A DNA stretch of 64,000 nucleotides, from assembly GCA_903813345.2 (NCBI GenBank), contig CAIIXF020000001.1, positions 39,585,366 to 39,649,365 on the forward strand, written 5' to 3'. Below, in pieces: positions 39,147-51,200 of the stretch. Both the position numbers and the translations under genes were made by a program. The stretch's first letter is position 1. Every line of letters begins with the position of its first letter. Under the pieces are notes generated by a model. The model saw only the letters and a program-made list of their open reading frames with translations. It was not told the origin of the DNA and made no database searches. The DNA comes from Owenia fusiformis. Its lineage: Eukaryota; Annelida; Polychaeta; Sabellida; Oweniidae.

Positions 39147-39950
39147 CCCCCCTATCACTGCAAACTCGTTCTTACCCGTTCTTGCCAGTCCTACGAAAAC
39201 GTCGTAAAACGGGCTCAATCTGGCTGTGGTCGGGAAATATGTCTGAAATAATTAGCTTCTTCGTTCTTAAACAGTCTTCATACGTCCATCTCGTTCGCAG
39301 TTCGTTCAGGTCGCACCACGTCGGTGTGCAACGCCGTAGAACGCGTCCCTTAGTCTAGAAGGTCATCATGACCTGATAACAGAACGGTATGGTCGCAATC
39401 GAACTTTGAATCGATTCAAAATTCTAAAATCACATTCCCGTCTGAGAACGTTCATAAAGTTCGTAAATAGACCTTAGAAAGTTGCAGCTACGTTCATTCC
39501 GTTCGCACACAGTTTAGAACCAGTTTTGAAGAACGCAGTGGCAACTTGTTTGGTGTGATAGCTATATTTTTGCTAACTCGTTCATAAGTGTTAAATACGT
39601 TCTTAATCAGTTTAAACCCGTTTGCAATGGGTTCTACCTCGTTCTCAACACGTCCTCAGACAGTTCAACTCGTTGTTAAAACGTCCCTAGTAGGATTGAA
39701 GTACGACGGTTCCGTTCGTAGTATGTCCAGCTCGTCGTTAGTACGTTGTCACTCGTTCTAATTGTAGAACGTGACGACTTCGAGAACATTTTGAGCATTG
39801 TCTAAGTTCTAGAGGACCTACCCGTTCGAGTACGTTCGATGAAGTTTGTAAATAGATCCCAAACGGTTCTTAGTACGTCCAGTCCGTTCGTACACAGTTG
39901 AAGCCCGTTTTCGAGAACGTAGTGAGAACTAGTTTGGTGTGATAGTAGGG
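39147..39950. mobile_element. 804-bp PIF/Harbinger-type MITE, copy 2
   Basis: Nearly identical to 26169-26980 over its length, with the same terminal repeats. The flanking duplication here is TAA (39144-39146 and 39951-39953), the other TWA form. High identity between the copies suggests recent mobilisation. Confidence 0.7.
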
Positions 39951-39989
39951 TAATGCTACAAAGATATTTGAACTTGATCAGCATTACAT

Positions 39990-40190
39990 GTTATGGAAAC
40001 TTTGGAGTATGACAATTTGTTCGTACGTACGTTGAGTACGTTCATGAAGTTTGTTAATATACCCCAAACAGTTCTAAGTATACAGTCCAATCCGTTCGTA
40101 TACATACCCATCCGTTCGTATACAGTGTTGTGGCTCGTTTTTGGAAACGTAGTAAGAACTAGTTTGGTGTGATAGTATAGGGTAACATAC
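39990..40190. mobile_element. right-end fragment(s) of the same MITE family
   Basis: The right terminus AGAACTAGTTTGGTGTGATA recurs at about 40157-40177, preceded by CGTTCG-rich sequence typical of the family. The left part is missing. Confidence 0.5.
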
Positions 40191-41480
40191 GAACACATGG
40201 TGATCATTCTCGAATTCGAGCACGTCCACGAAGTTCGTAAAATCACTGTAAAAAGACTGCAAAAGTCCCGACTGATTGCTATTGATAAATAATGCACACA
40301 TGCCTAACTGGACAAAGTCAGGAGAACAAAGTTGTCGTCCTACTGTAGTTCCGTTAATATAAATACGATATCACTCGTAATGGATGTTAAGAGTACTTTA
40401 AAGTAAAGAGTATCCATCCATGGTGTGAATAAAGATGAACGTATTTTCACTCCTTTTCAAAACCGCATTACAACATGTTGCTGTGTATATAACTGATCTT
40501 TATTGACATACTTGAAATGGATACCCATCTTTCATTTCATGGGAAGAAGACAAAAATAGATAAAGTATTGACGGAGTGATAGGGGTTACGATGACCCCTA
40601 ATTTCAGCAATTTTCAGAACGTTTCGTCCAGTGTATTTAATGTTTGGGATCGTTGATTCAATTCCAACAACATTGCTTTGTCTTATAATATATAGCATTC
40701 GAAAGTGTATTTACTGCATTTAGGTAGTGAAAATGGAATATAATCGATGATATTCCTCAGAAAGTCATTTTCTAAGCCCTCGATATTTATATCTAAAACA
40801 GACAAGGGGGTTATGAGTTCAAACCAATCTTTCACAAGGCAATTTCAATTATGCTCACTAATTGGAACCAGATGAACGCCTGCAACAATTTGCCAAAAAG
40901 ACACATAATGTCAATTATGCTTCTTTTACCGTAACATTCCATTTTTGTCTGAAAATAATTTCTGAATCTACAAAGCCCTTACTCTGCCCCAAAGGTCACT
41001 CTGGCAGACTCTGTAAGATCCTTATCTTGTGTACTATTATTTGAAGCATGTATGACTAGTATCTGTGAAAAGCTGTTGACTTGAATATTGACTCGAATAA
41101 TGTCCTGAAAAGTATTTTCAGACCTTTCTGCTTTGAAGAGTATGGAGTTTTTGGCCCACCCTGTACAAAGGTAAGCATTGGTATGATAAATGAACAACGC
41201 CAAAAATAATTGATTAATGCAAAAAAAACACAACTAAAACAATTTGAGGGATGCAGAATACAAATTACTACAGTAAACATTCTAAACACAATACAGCAAT
41301 TATATGAATTGATGCAGCACTGCGTGCGAACGCTTGGGCCTCCAGGCTCCAATGTTTTAAGTCTGTGAGTCTAACATGCCGAAACCCAATGTAGAATAGG
41401 CGACCATCAATGGTGAGGGTTTCATGCTGGATGAAAACTATTCAATTATGGGCGCCCATATATGAATCGTTGTTACCCTT

Positions 41481-41550
41481 TGCATTCGTTTGACTTCACT
41501 TCTTAAAAAGAGCTTCGTCTGTAGTTTAACTAGACTGTGCACGCAGGGTA
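41481..41550 (-). repeat. dispersed repeat, copy 2 of 3
   Basis: Reverse-oriented match of the 6801-6876 repeat, including the AGCTTCGTCTGTAGTTTAAC segment. Confidence 0.5.
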
Positions 41551-42277
41551 AATCGTTGTGTGAGTCCTTATGATCCCTCAACAATATATTTATCCCCCAT
41601 CAAGAAAATTCCGATTGCATGAGATGCTACACGTTCTGATGTTCATACATCATATACAAATAGGATGTGTTATTAGGGAACATATTGGGAATTATCGATT
41701 GTATGTAGAACAAAACTTGTGACATATAATATGTGGATACACTCTGCCATTCCAGTTCCCAAAAAGCATTAATGTGCAAGTGATTGAATACGTGATGGAA
41801 TATTCAGATTCATTTTGGCATTTAATAATATTTGTTCACCCTTCCGTGGTTAACCGAGATGAATGATTTATTCAGATTGATCCCTACACCACTACCATAT
41901 ATTAAGAATCAACATTTGTGCAAGAAACGCAAATCAATGTTGTATTATAGCAAGTAGACTAATGTTTGATATCAATACGTAAAACAAATAAATAAATTTA
42001 TTCAGACAATATCAGAGACCAAATGTCATGCAATATGTCTGGTAAATATCAAATATCATTTAGATGGAGTGATCTATCGAAAATTTTGGTATGCATAAGC
42101 ATATTATGTTACCCCTACCCCTAATTTTGAACTGAGAAGAGACCTCTAAATCTGAAAAATATCAAATTGGTTTTAATCAAACTTTCATTATATAACTGAT
42201 TTTTCACAAGTTTTTATCGGATTGAAAACTTTTTAAAATGATGTATTACCTTTAAACGTGACTAACAATTTAACTTC

Positions 42278-45200
42278 ATGTCTCAGAAGATCCCTTTCTT
42301 GAGCACATTGCTGGGGACAGGATTTCTCGGATTTATGACGTCAATTTATGGTAAAAAAAGTCACTCACGATTTTGGGAGTTGTTCTATTCAATCCTTTCT
42401 AACTTTTTACCATAACTACGAATTATTTTGAAATGTTCTCCATTTGGTCAAAGTATACATATATTATACCTCTGAATGCTTGGTATGGTAATAATGAAAA
42501 ATAAAGAAAATATGACTGGACAATGCACCTTTTTTTCTTTACTGTATATAATTGTTTATGTGCGGTGTTATTAAAGTGCTCCACAATACATTCCATACAC
42601 GCTACCAACCAAGAGAGCCATCGAAACACACAGCATGCCGACTATGCCATGTACTGAATTTAGACGACTAACAAATGAATGTTAAAGATCATCGTTCAGT
42701 TTTGCTGTTTGTTCATATACAGAAACATAGTACTATAGAATAAGAAACAGTAAACTATTTTTACAGGCATCTTAACCTTTATCCAGAAGTATACCATCAG
42801 CTGTATATCAGCTTTGAAGGTGGGTCATTGTATCTTATAAGGCTCCATCGGAATAGTTTGCCCATATCAAAGCAAACATTCTAGGACCAACATATACAGT
42901 ATAAGAATGTTAGAACTGTGACGAAATATATCAATTACTCCAAGCCTAAAATGATTTTGCTATTCAAGGCTACTGTAGGTCCTTCGAGACTCTGATGGTC
43001 GGTCCCTCACACCAACCTGCTAACAGACCTACTAAATGTAATTGCTGTAAATAAAACTGATACCTATGATGATATATAAGTATTACTTACCGGCAGAATT
43101 CAGTGAAATAAAAACTCCATAAGTCACACCCAGTGCGAAAAGTCCATTCTTGCCAAAACTCACAGGGAAATACTCCAAGGCTGGACCAGCATGTCCTCGC
43201 ATACTAATACAAAGTGTCTAATAACTTCTCTTGTATGTTTTATATCTATTTCCTACTGAGGCATGTGTGTTCTCTCAGACAAGTACCTAATAGTCTCTAT
43301 TTTGGATTCATGTATAGGCATATTAACGCCATAATAGAAATCAATGAAATTATAAGTGATGCTTAAACAGTTCCACCATTTGGCTGATTTCAAGAGATCA
43401 TCGAAAATACATATGCAGACGCATCGATAACTCGCGGCTAAAATGAATAATTTTTTCCACAAATATTTGTCAATATTGAAACGTAAATTGACTGAATGTG
43501 AAGAATAACTTGATCAAGGATCTTAAAGTAACTCATCTATTTTTGGATATCTTTTTTAGATTTCTACCACAGAATTCTTGCTGGCAACTTATCCATTGTT
43601 TCTCCCCTAAAACTCATTCGCTACTATTTCACGTTCTGTATATATATAACTAAACTACACAGGCCTGGTAGGTTTAGCGATATCATCTAATAAGTAGTTT
43701 GTTTCGTTTCCTATGACAATGAATGCATCATGTTTATCTAGAGTCGAGTTCTGAATCAATAACAAACAGGTTTTATTATATGCATTCTCAAATCAGTGAC
43801 GAATTAAAAAACTTACAGATTGTAAATTTTATTTGAGACGAATATGCTGTGCTGTTGATATGGAAGTATAACCAAACAGGATAGAATATGCCAGTGGCAA
43901 GTTGCATAAAATGAAAGATTTCAAGCATTGTAGTTCATCATAAAAATCAATCACAATGCATACCTTTCATCTATTATTTATAGCTTAAAGTACAATAAAT
44001 TATCCGAGCGATCGCGATATACAGAGATAATACGGACAAGTTATTGGTATTGCTAATGGCAGTCTCTCTCCAGAATGAAAAAAACCAAAGGTAGGTTATT
44101 GAGAACTGATTGTCTTCATTAGCACGTGTCATTAGAGAGTGCAAAAATGGATTATATCCAACATATACTCACCCTATGGAGCTCCTCCACACCCAATATT
44201 TAGAGGGGGCTCTATCTGAAAAACATTTCCGAATTTTTATAAAATCACACAGATACTGCCTGGCTTCCAAGATGCAAAAATAATTTGTATAGATAGTGTA
44301 CCTTGAACACCATTTTTTATGAATGCTGGGGACTCAGTATTAAAAGGATAATTTCAAAATATATAGGTCTGGGAAAGATTTAAGGCACACTGCGTCGCTA
44401 TAGAATGAATTGTGCTACTATTTTCACAATTGTATTGATATTTGGTGTCAAATACACATATCTTGGTATATTTGAAGTCCCAAAACGGCTTAATTTCAGA
44501 AATATCCCAAATTTAAATTCAAAAATGACCGTTAGCTACGCACCCTCCGCTCATTTGCTCCGCACCCAATATTTCCCACAGGCTCTGTCTGCATAGGGTG
44601 ATACTACAACATACATAGAGGGTATGAACGACATGTCTTTTGTCCAGTCTGGCTTATGCATTGAAAGATGAGAAGCAAACAGGAATAAAGAATATTTACC
44701 AAAGTATGGGCATGCATGGTTATTTGTCAAAATATTACTAAGGTCAACTGGTGTCCTAAAAATAGTATCAAAATTAAACGGGACTTATTCTTTTTTCCTT
44801 CAATGAAAAAGCTGAACCCTGCACTTGATTTAGCTAGAAAACTTTGTATATTACCAACTGAGAAATAATTTCAAGATAATAGTACAATAACGTCATTTCA
44901 AAGGGCAATATAGTGAAATATTGGACCATATTGGTTATTTTGCCCGCAGAAATGATGTTATTACTATTATTACCACCGTTAATGCCCAGGGCTGAAATAG
45001 CAAATTTGAAATAGAAAATCTTACGCACTGAACGATATCACTTTTCCCGGGAAACATAGCCGGGCGGATAATGCCATTATTGCCCGACTAAAGTCATTAA
45101 CGCCCGACACAATATTGCTCACGTCAATATAGCAATTTAAATGCCTTCTCAACTAGTACTAAAACCCCTAGAACAGGCCCTGCAAGGTGGTAATAATATT

Positions 45201-48200
45201 CCTTCGATCATCACTGACAGAGTAGTTCCATGTTCGTCTTGGTATATTTTATTTTGGGACACACTGTATATTTTTGATCACTGTTAATTATCAGGTATCC
45301 CATAGATTAAAATGTTTCTCATTTGATGGCTCCTACCAATGTCAGTTATTCTACCTAACAAAATGAATTGAAAATGTTGAATATAAAGGTACTTTATAGC
45401 TACAGAATACAAGACTTTCAGTATTGTGTCATAGACCCCCTAATGTTGCCCCACTGAGATTATTTGTGGTATTTCTATTGATTTTTGCACATTGTATATT
45501 TTTCGATACATATCACGAAATATGTGATGGGTGATTTATGTACATGTACGTTAGATGCTGATCTTGTACCAACAATGTGAAACCTGATAGGCGCAAATTA
45601 GTAAAATAAAACTTCTTACTGAATTCTACACCCCGAAGCCCTGCTATGTTGTAAAGGAACATTACTGAAACCAGATGGGGAGATAGGAAACTATTCTACA
45701 TCCATACATTTGTTATATTACTTATCTCTGTTTTGAGAGAGAGCATGCAACTATCAGAAGATTTATATTTCCGAATAATAGATGTCATTCTTGTTTTTTC
45801 TCGAGAGAACACATTCTGATACACATCGCATCTAAAACCCTGTCTGTGTTTATAGTTGATCTTTGATGTAAGAAAAGAGGGGCATGATATTCCATGATGT
45901 AGAGAACACGACTGAGAAAAATAACTGATGGATTCTCATTCGGGCGTGTCCTTCAAGTTTTATGTATCCTTTTAGATTGGTTCATAAACAGCGACATTTA
46001 TTTCGTTCAGACTAGCTGGGACAGGACACGATGCAGGATGCAGGATGCACGATGCAGTAATCAGTATATTGACTACCAAAGACCATCAAACATATACTTT
46101 ATTTTCATTTCAGCTGGGTAACTGATAACATTATTAGGGGGAAGAAATCAACTATCCAGAACTGACACCAATGATATTAATGCTGAGACGACGCAGAGGG
46201 AGTTGAAAGAGACAATGAACGCACAAAAAACATAATTGCGAGAATAGCTACTAAGGATATATTATAGAACAATCTCATCTGTGTTCTCACAAAAGAAAAT
46301 TATAGTGCTTATATTTTTTGATTAATTTGCCATATGATAAGGCAGCATTTGAAATACGGTATATGATATTTTATTCAGGCCTATTTGTATTTGTTTTGCA
46401 ATGCTTGTCATAAAAAAGTCATATATCACATTTGCCACAAAGATAAAATTGGTTTTAAAATAGAGCATTGTAACTACATTTCAAGAACCAAAGCGATGTA
46501 AAACTAATGCTATCAAATGTTTATATTCAGCCGCTATAATTGGGGGCCACGATTATTTGTTGTTGCTCAATACTGATTTCAAGATTTGGGACACTTAGCA
46601 AATCACTTACAATGTTTCCTGTTAATGACATCATATTCATTATAGGAATCTTTATTATCGGTAAGAATGACATTTCTGGAGACAATCACTGCCTATAGTA
46701 TTGGAAATTGATTTGATATATGGGCTTTATTTGAATGCATGATTTACCTCCAGGTAGTCTTGGAGCACCAACCAATGTACAAGAATATGAAGAAGTCGGT
46801 ATACCGTTTCAAGCTGATGACGTCAAGTGAGTAAATTTCTTCCTGGTGGATATACGAATTGAAGCAGACTGCTGAAATTAGAGGGGCTGGCCATGGAAAA
46901 TGGGCTGATGGGTGGATATGAGGAGGGGGATATGATGCTGAGAGGATGGTCTTATGGGAGGTGACTGATGATGATGGGATGATAGGAGGATGGAATTACG
47001 ATGTGATGTGACGATGTGATACTGTGATGACAGGAGAATGAGAGGGTGTTTTATGGATGGTTGATACTGTTATGATGGGAGGATGAACGAGTGGTCTTAT
47101 GGGAGGTTGCTACTGTGATGATAGGAGAATGAGAGGGTGGTTTATGGATGGTTGATACTGTGATGATGGGAGGATGAACGAGTGGTCTTATGGGAGGTTG
47201 CTACTGTGATGATAGGAGAATGAGAGGGTGGTTTATGGATGGTTGATACTGTTATGATGGGAGGGTGAAAGGGTGGTCTTATGGGAGGTTGATACTGTGA
47301 TGATAGGAGAATGAGAGGGTGGTTTATGGATGGTTAATACTGTGATGATGGGAGGGTGAAAGGGTGGTCTTATGGGAGGTTGATACTGTGATGATAGGAG
47401 AATGAGAGGGTGGTTTATGCATGGTTGATACTGTGATGATAGGAGAATGATAGGGTCTTTTTTCAACTTGCTTCACATTGACTAAATTTTTTTTCAAAAT
47501 CATCTACATGTTCTCAGAAATTCAAATCTGACTTTAGATTTGACATTTGACCTTCAAATCTGACTTTAGATTTGACATTTGACCTTCAATGACCTTCTCA
47601 AGGTCAAAAAAGGTCAAAAAGGTCTGTTTTCAACTTGCTTCAAATTGACTAAATTTTTTTTTCAAAATCATCTACGTGTTCTCAGAAATTCAAATCTGAC
47701 TTTAGATTTGACTTAAGATTTGACATTTGACCTTCAATGACCTTCTCAAAGTCAAAAAAGGTCAAAAAGGTCTTTTTTCAACTTTGCTTCAAATTGACTA
47801 AATTTTTTTTTCAAAATCATCTACGTGTTCTCAGAAATTCAAATCTGACTTTAGATTTGACATTTGACCTTCAATGACCTTCTCAAGGTCAAAAAAGGTC
47901 AAAAAGGTCTGTTTTCAACTTGCTTCAAATTGACTAAACACTTTTTTAAAAATCATCTACGTGTTCTCAGAAATTCAAATCTGACTTTAGATTTGACATT
48001 TGACCTTCAATGACCTTCTCAATGTCACAAAAAATGGTCAAAAAGGTCTTTTTTCATCTTGCTTCAAATTAACTAAAAAAAATTTCAAAATCATCTACAT
48101 CAGAAATTCAAATATGACTTTAGATTTGACTCTAGATTTGACATTTGACCTTCAATGACCTTCTCAAGGTCAAAAAAGGTCAAAAAGGTATGTTTTCAAC

Positions 48201-51200
48201 TTGCTTCAAATTGACCAACTTTTTTTTTCAAAATCATCTACATCTTTTCAGAAGTTCAAATTTGACTTTAACAAGTTCTCAGAAGTTCAAATCTGACTTT
48301 AGATTTGACCTTTGACCTTCAATGACCTTCTCAAGGTCAAAAAGGTCTTTTTTCAACTTGCTTCAAATTGACTAATTTTTTTTCAAAATCATCTACATGT
48401 TCTCAGAAGTTCAAATCTGACTTTAGATTTGACATTTGACCTTCAATGACCTTTTCAAGGTCAAAAAGGTCTTTTTTCAACTTGTTTCAAATTTACTTAA
48501 TTTTTTTTTCAAAATCATCTACATGTTCTCAGAAGTTCAAATCTGACTTTACATTTGACATTTGACCTTCAATGACCTTCTCAATGTCAAAAAAAGTCAA
48601 AGAGGGATTTTTTCAACTTGCTTCAAATTGACGATTTTTTTTTTCAAAATCATCTACATGTTCTAAGAAGTTCAAATCAAACCTTCTTAAGGTCAAAAGG
48701 TATTTTCCAACTTGCTTTAAATTGACCAAATTGTTTTAGGTGGTGACATTTTGTCATGTTAATGCCTTGTGGATGGTTGATACTGTGATGATGGGAGGAT
48801 GAACGAGTGGTCTTATGGGAGGTTGCTACTGTGATGATAGGAGAATGAGAGGGTGGTTTATGGATGGTTGATACTGTGATGACGGGAGGATGAACGGGTG
48901 GTCTTATGGGAGGTTGCTACTGTGATGATAGGAGAATGAGAGGGTGGTTTATGGATGGTTGATACTGTGATGATGGGAGGATGAACGTGTGGTCTTATGG
49001 GAGTTGGTTGATGTGATGATTGGGAGATTTGGAGAATAAGCTGATGGGAGGATAGGATGATGAGTGGTATAGATGATGAATATATATTAGTATGGGAGCT
49101 AAGGTAATTCCGTGTCCTTTTTAGAGGCGAGCTAAGCGACATATATTTTTATGAACTATATGTGATACTTACCAAGAAAAATGATGTTGACAATTCTGAA
49201 TCCGCGACGGCGTTGCTATGGTAACCAAGTCAATAAGCCACACCCACTTTTAGGGGCTCTTTTCAGTGTTTGGCCCTTATCTCCTTCATTATTGCTCAGA
49301 TTTCGATGAAATTCACACCAAATGGAAGGTAATAGATAACACACTAAAAATATATTAAGTTGGCAATTCTGAATCTGAAACTAGTTAATTAGTTTATTTC
49401 TTTTAGTTGAGTTTATTAGTTTATTACATTCATTCATGTTTGGTCATAAACATTGAATAAATGTAATGAAAGTGTCCAATTCACGCTGTTGCTATGGTAA
49501 CAGCAAGTAGCAAAACAATCCGCTGAAAACAAGAGAATTCTTCAGGAAATGTTACATTTTGGCCATCTGACTGACATGTATTCTTTTTAAAATTTGATGA
49601 CAGAAAATAACCTAATAACTATAGACAATCATTTAATTTGGATTGTGTTATATTTTGATGTCATAAGGGCAATTGTTAATCAGGGGCGCAGCAAGCTCTC
49701 AGTGGGGGGGAGGGGATTTTGTTTAATTTTACAAAAATTGATACAACTTCCTTCAAAACTGAGCTTGAAGCTTCGAGTCAAATGCATTTTAAAACTCTTC
49801 TATCTAATGGTTCTATTTTTATTGGTTACATATTGGTTACATGGGGTGCACTCATTACACCCCCTGGCTATGCCTATGTTAGCTATGGTAACCAGGTGAA
49901 TATGCCATCCCCATGACCACGGGGGTCCACTGGAATATGTTTAGGGCTTGGGGGCCACCGGGATGCTTTTAGGGGTCACAGGGGGCCACCAGGCTGCTTT
50001 TGATGGCCATGAAGAGCCATTTGCATGCTTCTGGCGGCCTCAGGGGGCCACTAGGATGGTTTTGGGGGCTACTGGAGGCTAATAGGATGCTTTCAAGGGC
50101 CACCTAGATGCTTTTAGGGGGCATAATGGGGCCCTTGAATGCGTTTTTGGGCCGCTGGGTGTCACTAGTATGCTTTTTGGGGGCCACTAAAATGATTTTG
50201 GGGTCCATAGGGGCCAATTGGAGTGCTTTTAGAGGCCACCTGGGGCCACTGAGATGCTTTTTGGGGTCACAGGGGGCCAAAATGATGCTTTCGGGGGCCA
50301 CCAGGATACTTTTAGGGGGCATAATGGGGCAACTTGGATGCTTTTTTGGCCACTGGGTGTCACTAGTATGCTTTTTGGGGGCCACTGGGGCGGCAAATGG
50401 GAAGCTTTTTGGGGGCCACTAGAATGATTTTAGGGCCCATTGAAGTGCTTTTAGAGGCCACCTGGGGCCACTGAGATGCTTTTTGGGACCACAGGGGGCC
50501 AATGGGATGCTTTCAGGGGCCACTAGGATGCTTTTAGGGGGCCACTGGGGGTCACTTTTTGGGGGTCACTGGGGGGCAACTGGGAAGCTTTTGGGGCCTC
50601 TAGAATGAGTTTGGGGCCATTGGAGTGCTTTTAGAGGCCACTTTGGGCCACTGAGATGCGTTTAATCTAGAAGAAAGCCAAGGGGGGTTGTTTTGGAGTA
50701 TATACAATGTTTTAATGCATAATATGTTGGTCTGATGTGTTCTGATGAAGATTTGACATATATGCAGTAATGTTACCTTGAGCATTTTTTCTGCAAGGTC
50801 AGCAGAATTTGTAATATTCCATAAGTAGGGATTTTAAGAATCTAGTTTTAAGAACTTATATACTTGCTTTTACATGGTTTTAGTGATTTCATTTCACATT
50901 TACATGATTAACTTTGAACTGAACCTTGAAACAGATAAAAATTAATGCTGTGATAAGTGCTGAGTCAATGGTAATAGTTATTTTTCTCATTTCAATTGAT
51001 TTTACATATCTAATCAATTTACAACCATAAATTTGGACTTGAATGGTCAAAAATTAATGTTTTAAAGAACAAGGTTACTCTTTTAACTAAGATGTCAACT
51101 TAATTCGAAATATAATGTGCTGATGTCAGCAAAATACTTCATCAATATAGCAAAGCAGTCTTAAGCTTTAAATATTGCTAAAATGTAATATAAACAATTG

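Larger units (their letters stand above)
36781..42277. other. repeat-rich intergenic region
   Basis: Between the tandem duplication and the metallopeptidase gene I see MITE copies (38.0-40.2 kb), two dispersed-repeat copies and AT-rich unique DNA. No supported exon was found. Confidence 0.4.

Noticed and set aside
42767-42819. Exon-like block with a good acceptor (HLNLYPEVYHQLYISFE then G|GTGGGT)
   Set aside because: Its 3' phase fits the exon at 46754, but its 5' phase does not fit the signal-peptide exon, and it lies within the intron of the minus-strand microprotein gene. Kept only as a possible alternative exon.
47233-49142. Minus-strand proline/serine-rich open frames
   Set aside because: They are translations of the 91-bp minisatellite.
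50104-50422. Open frames on both strands of about 100 codons
   Set aside because: They are translations of the G-rich minisatellite.
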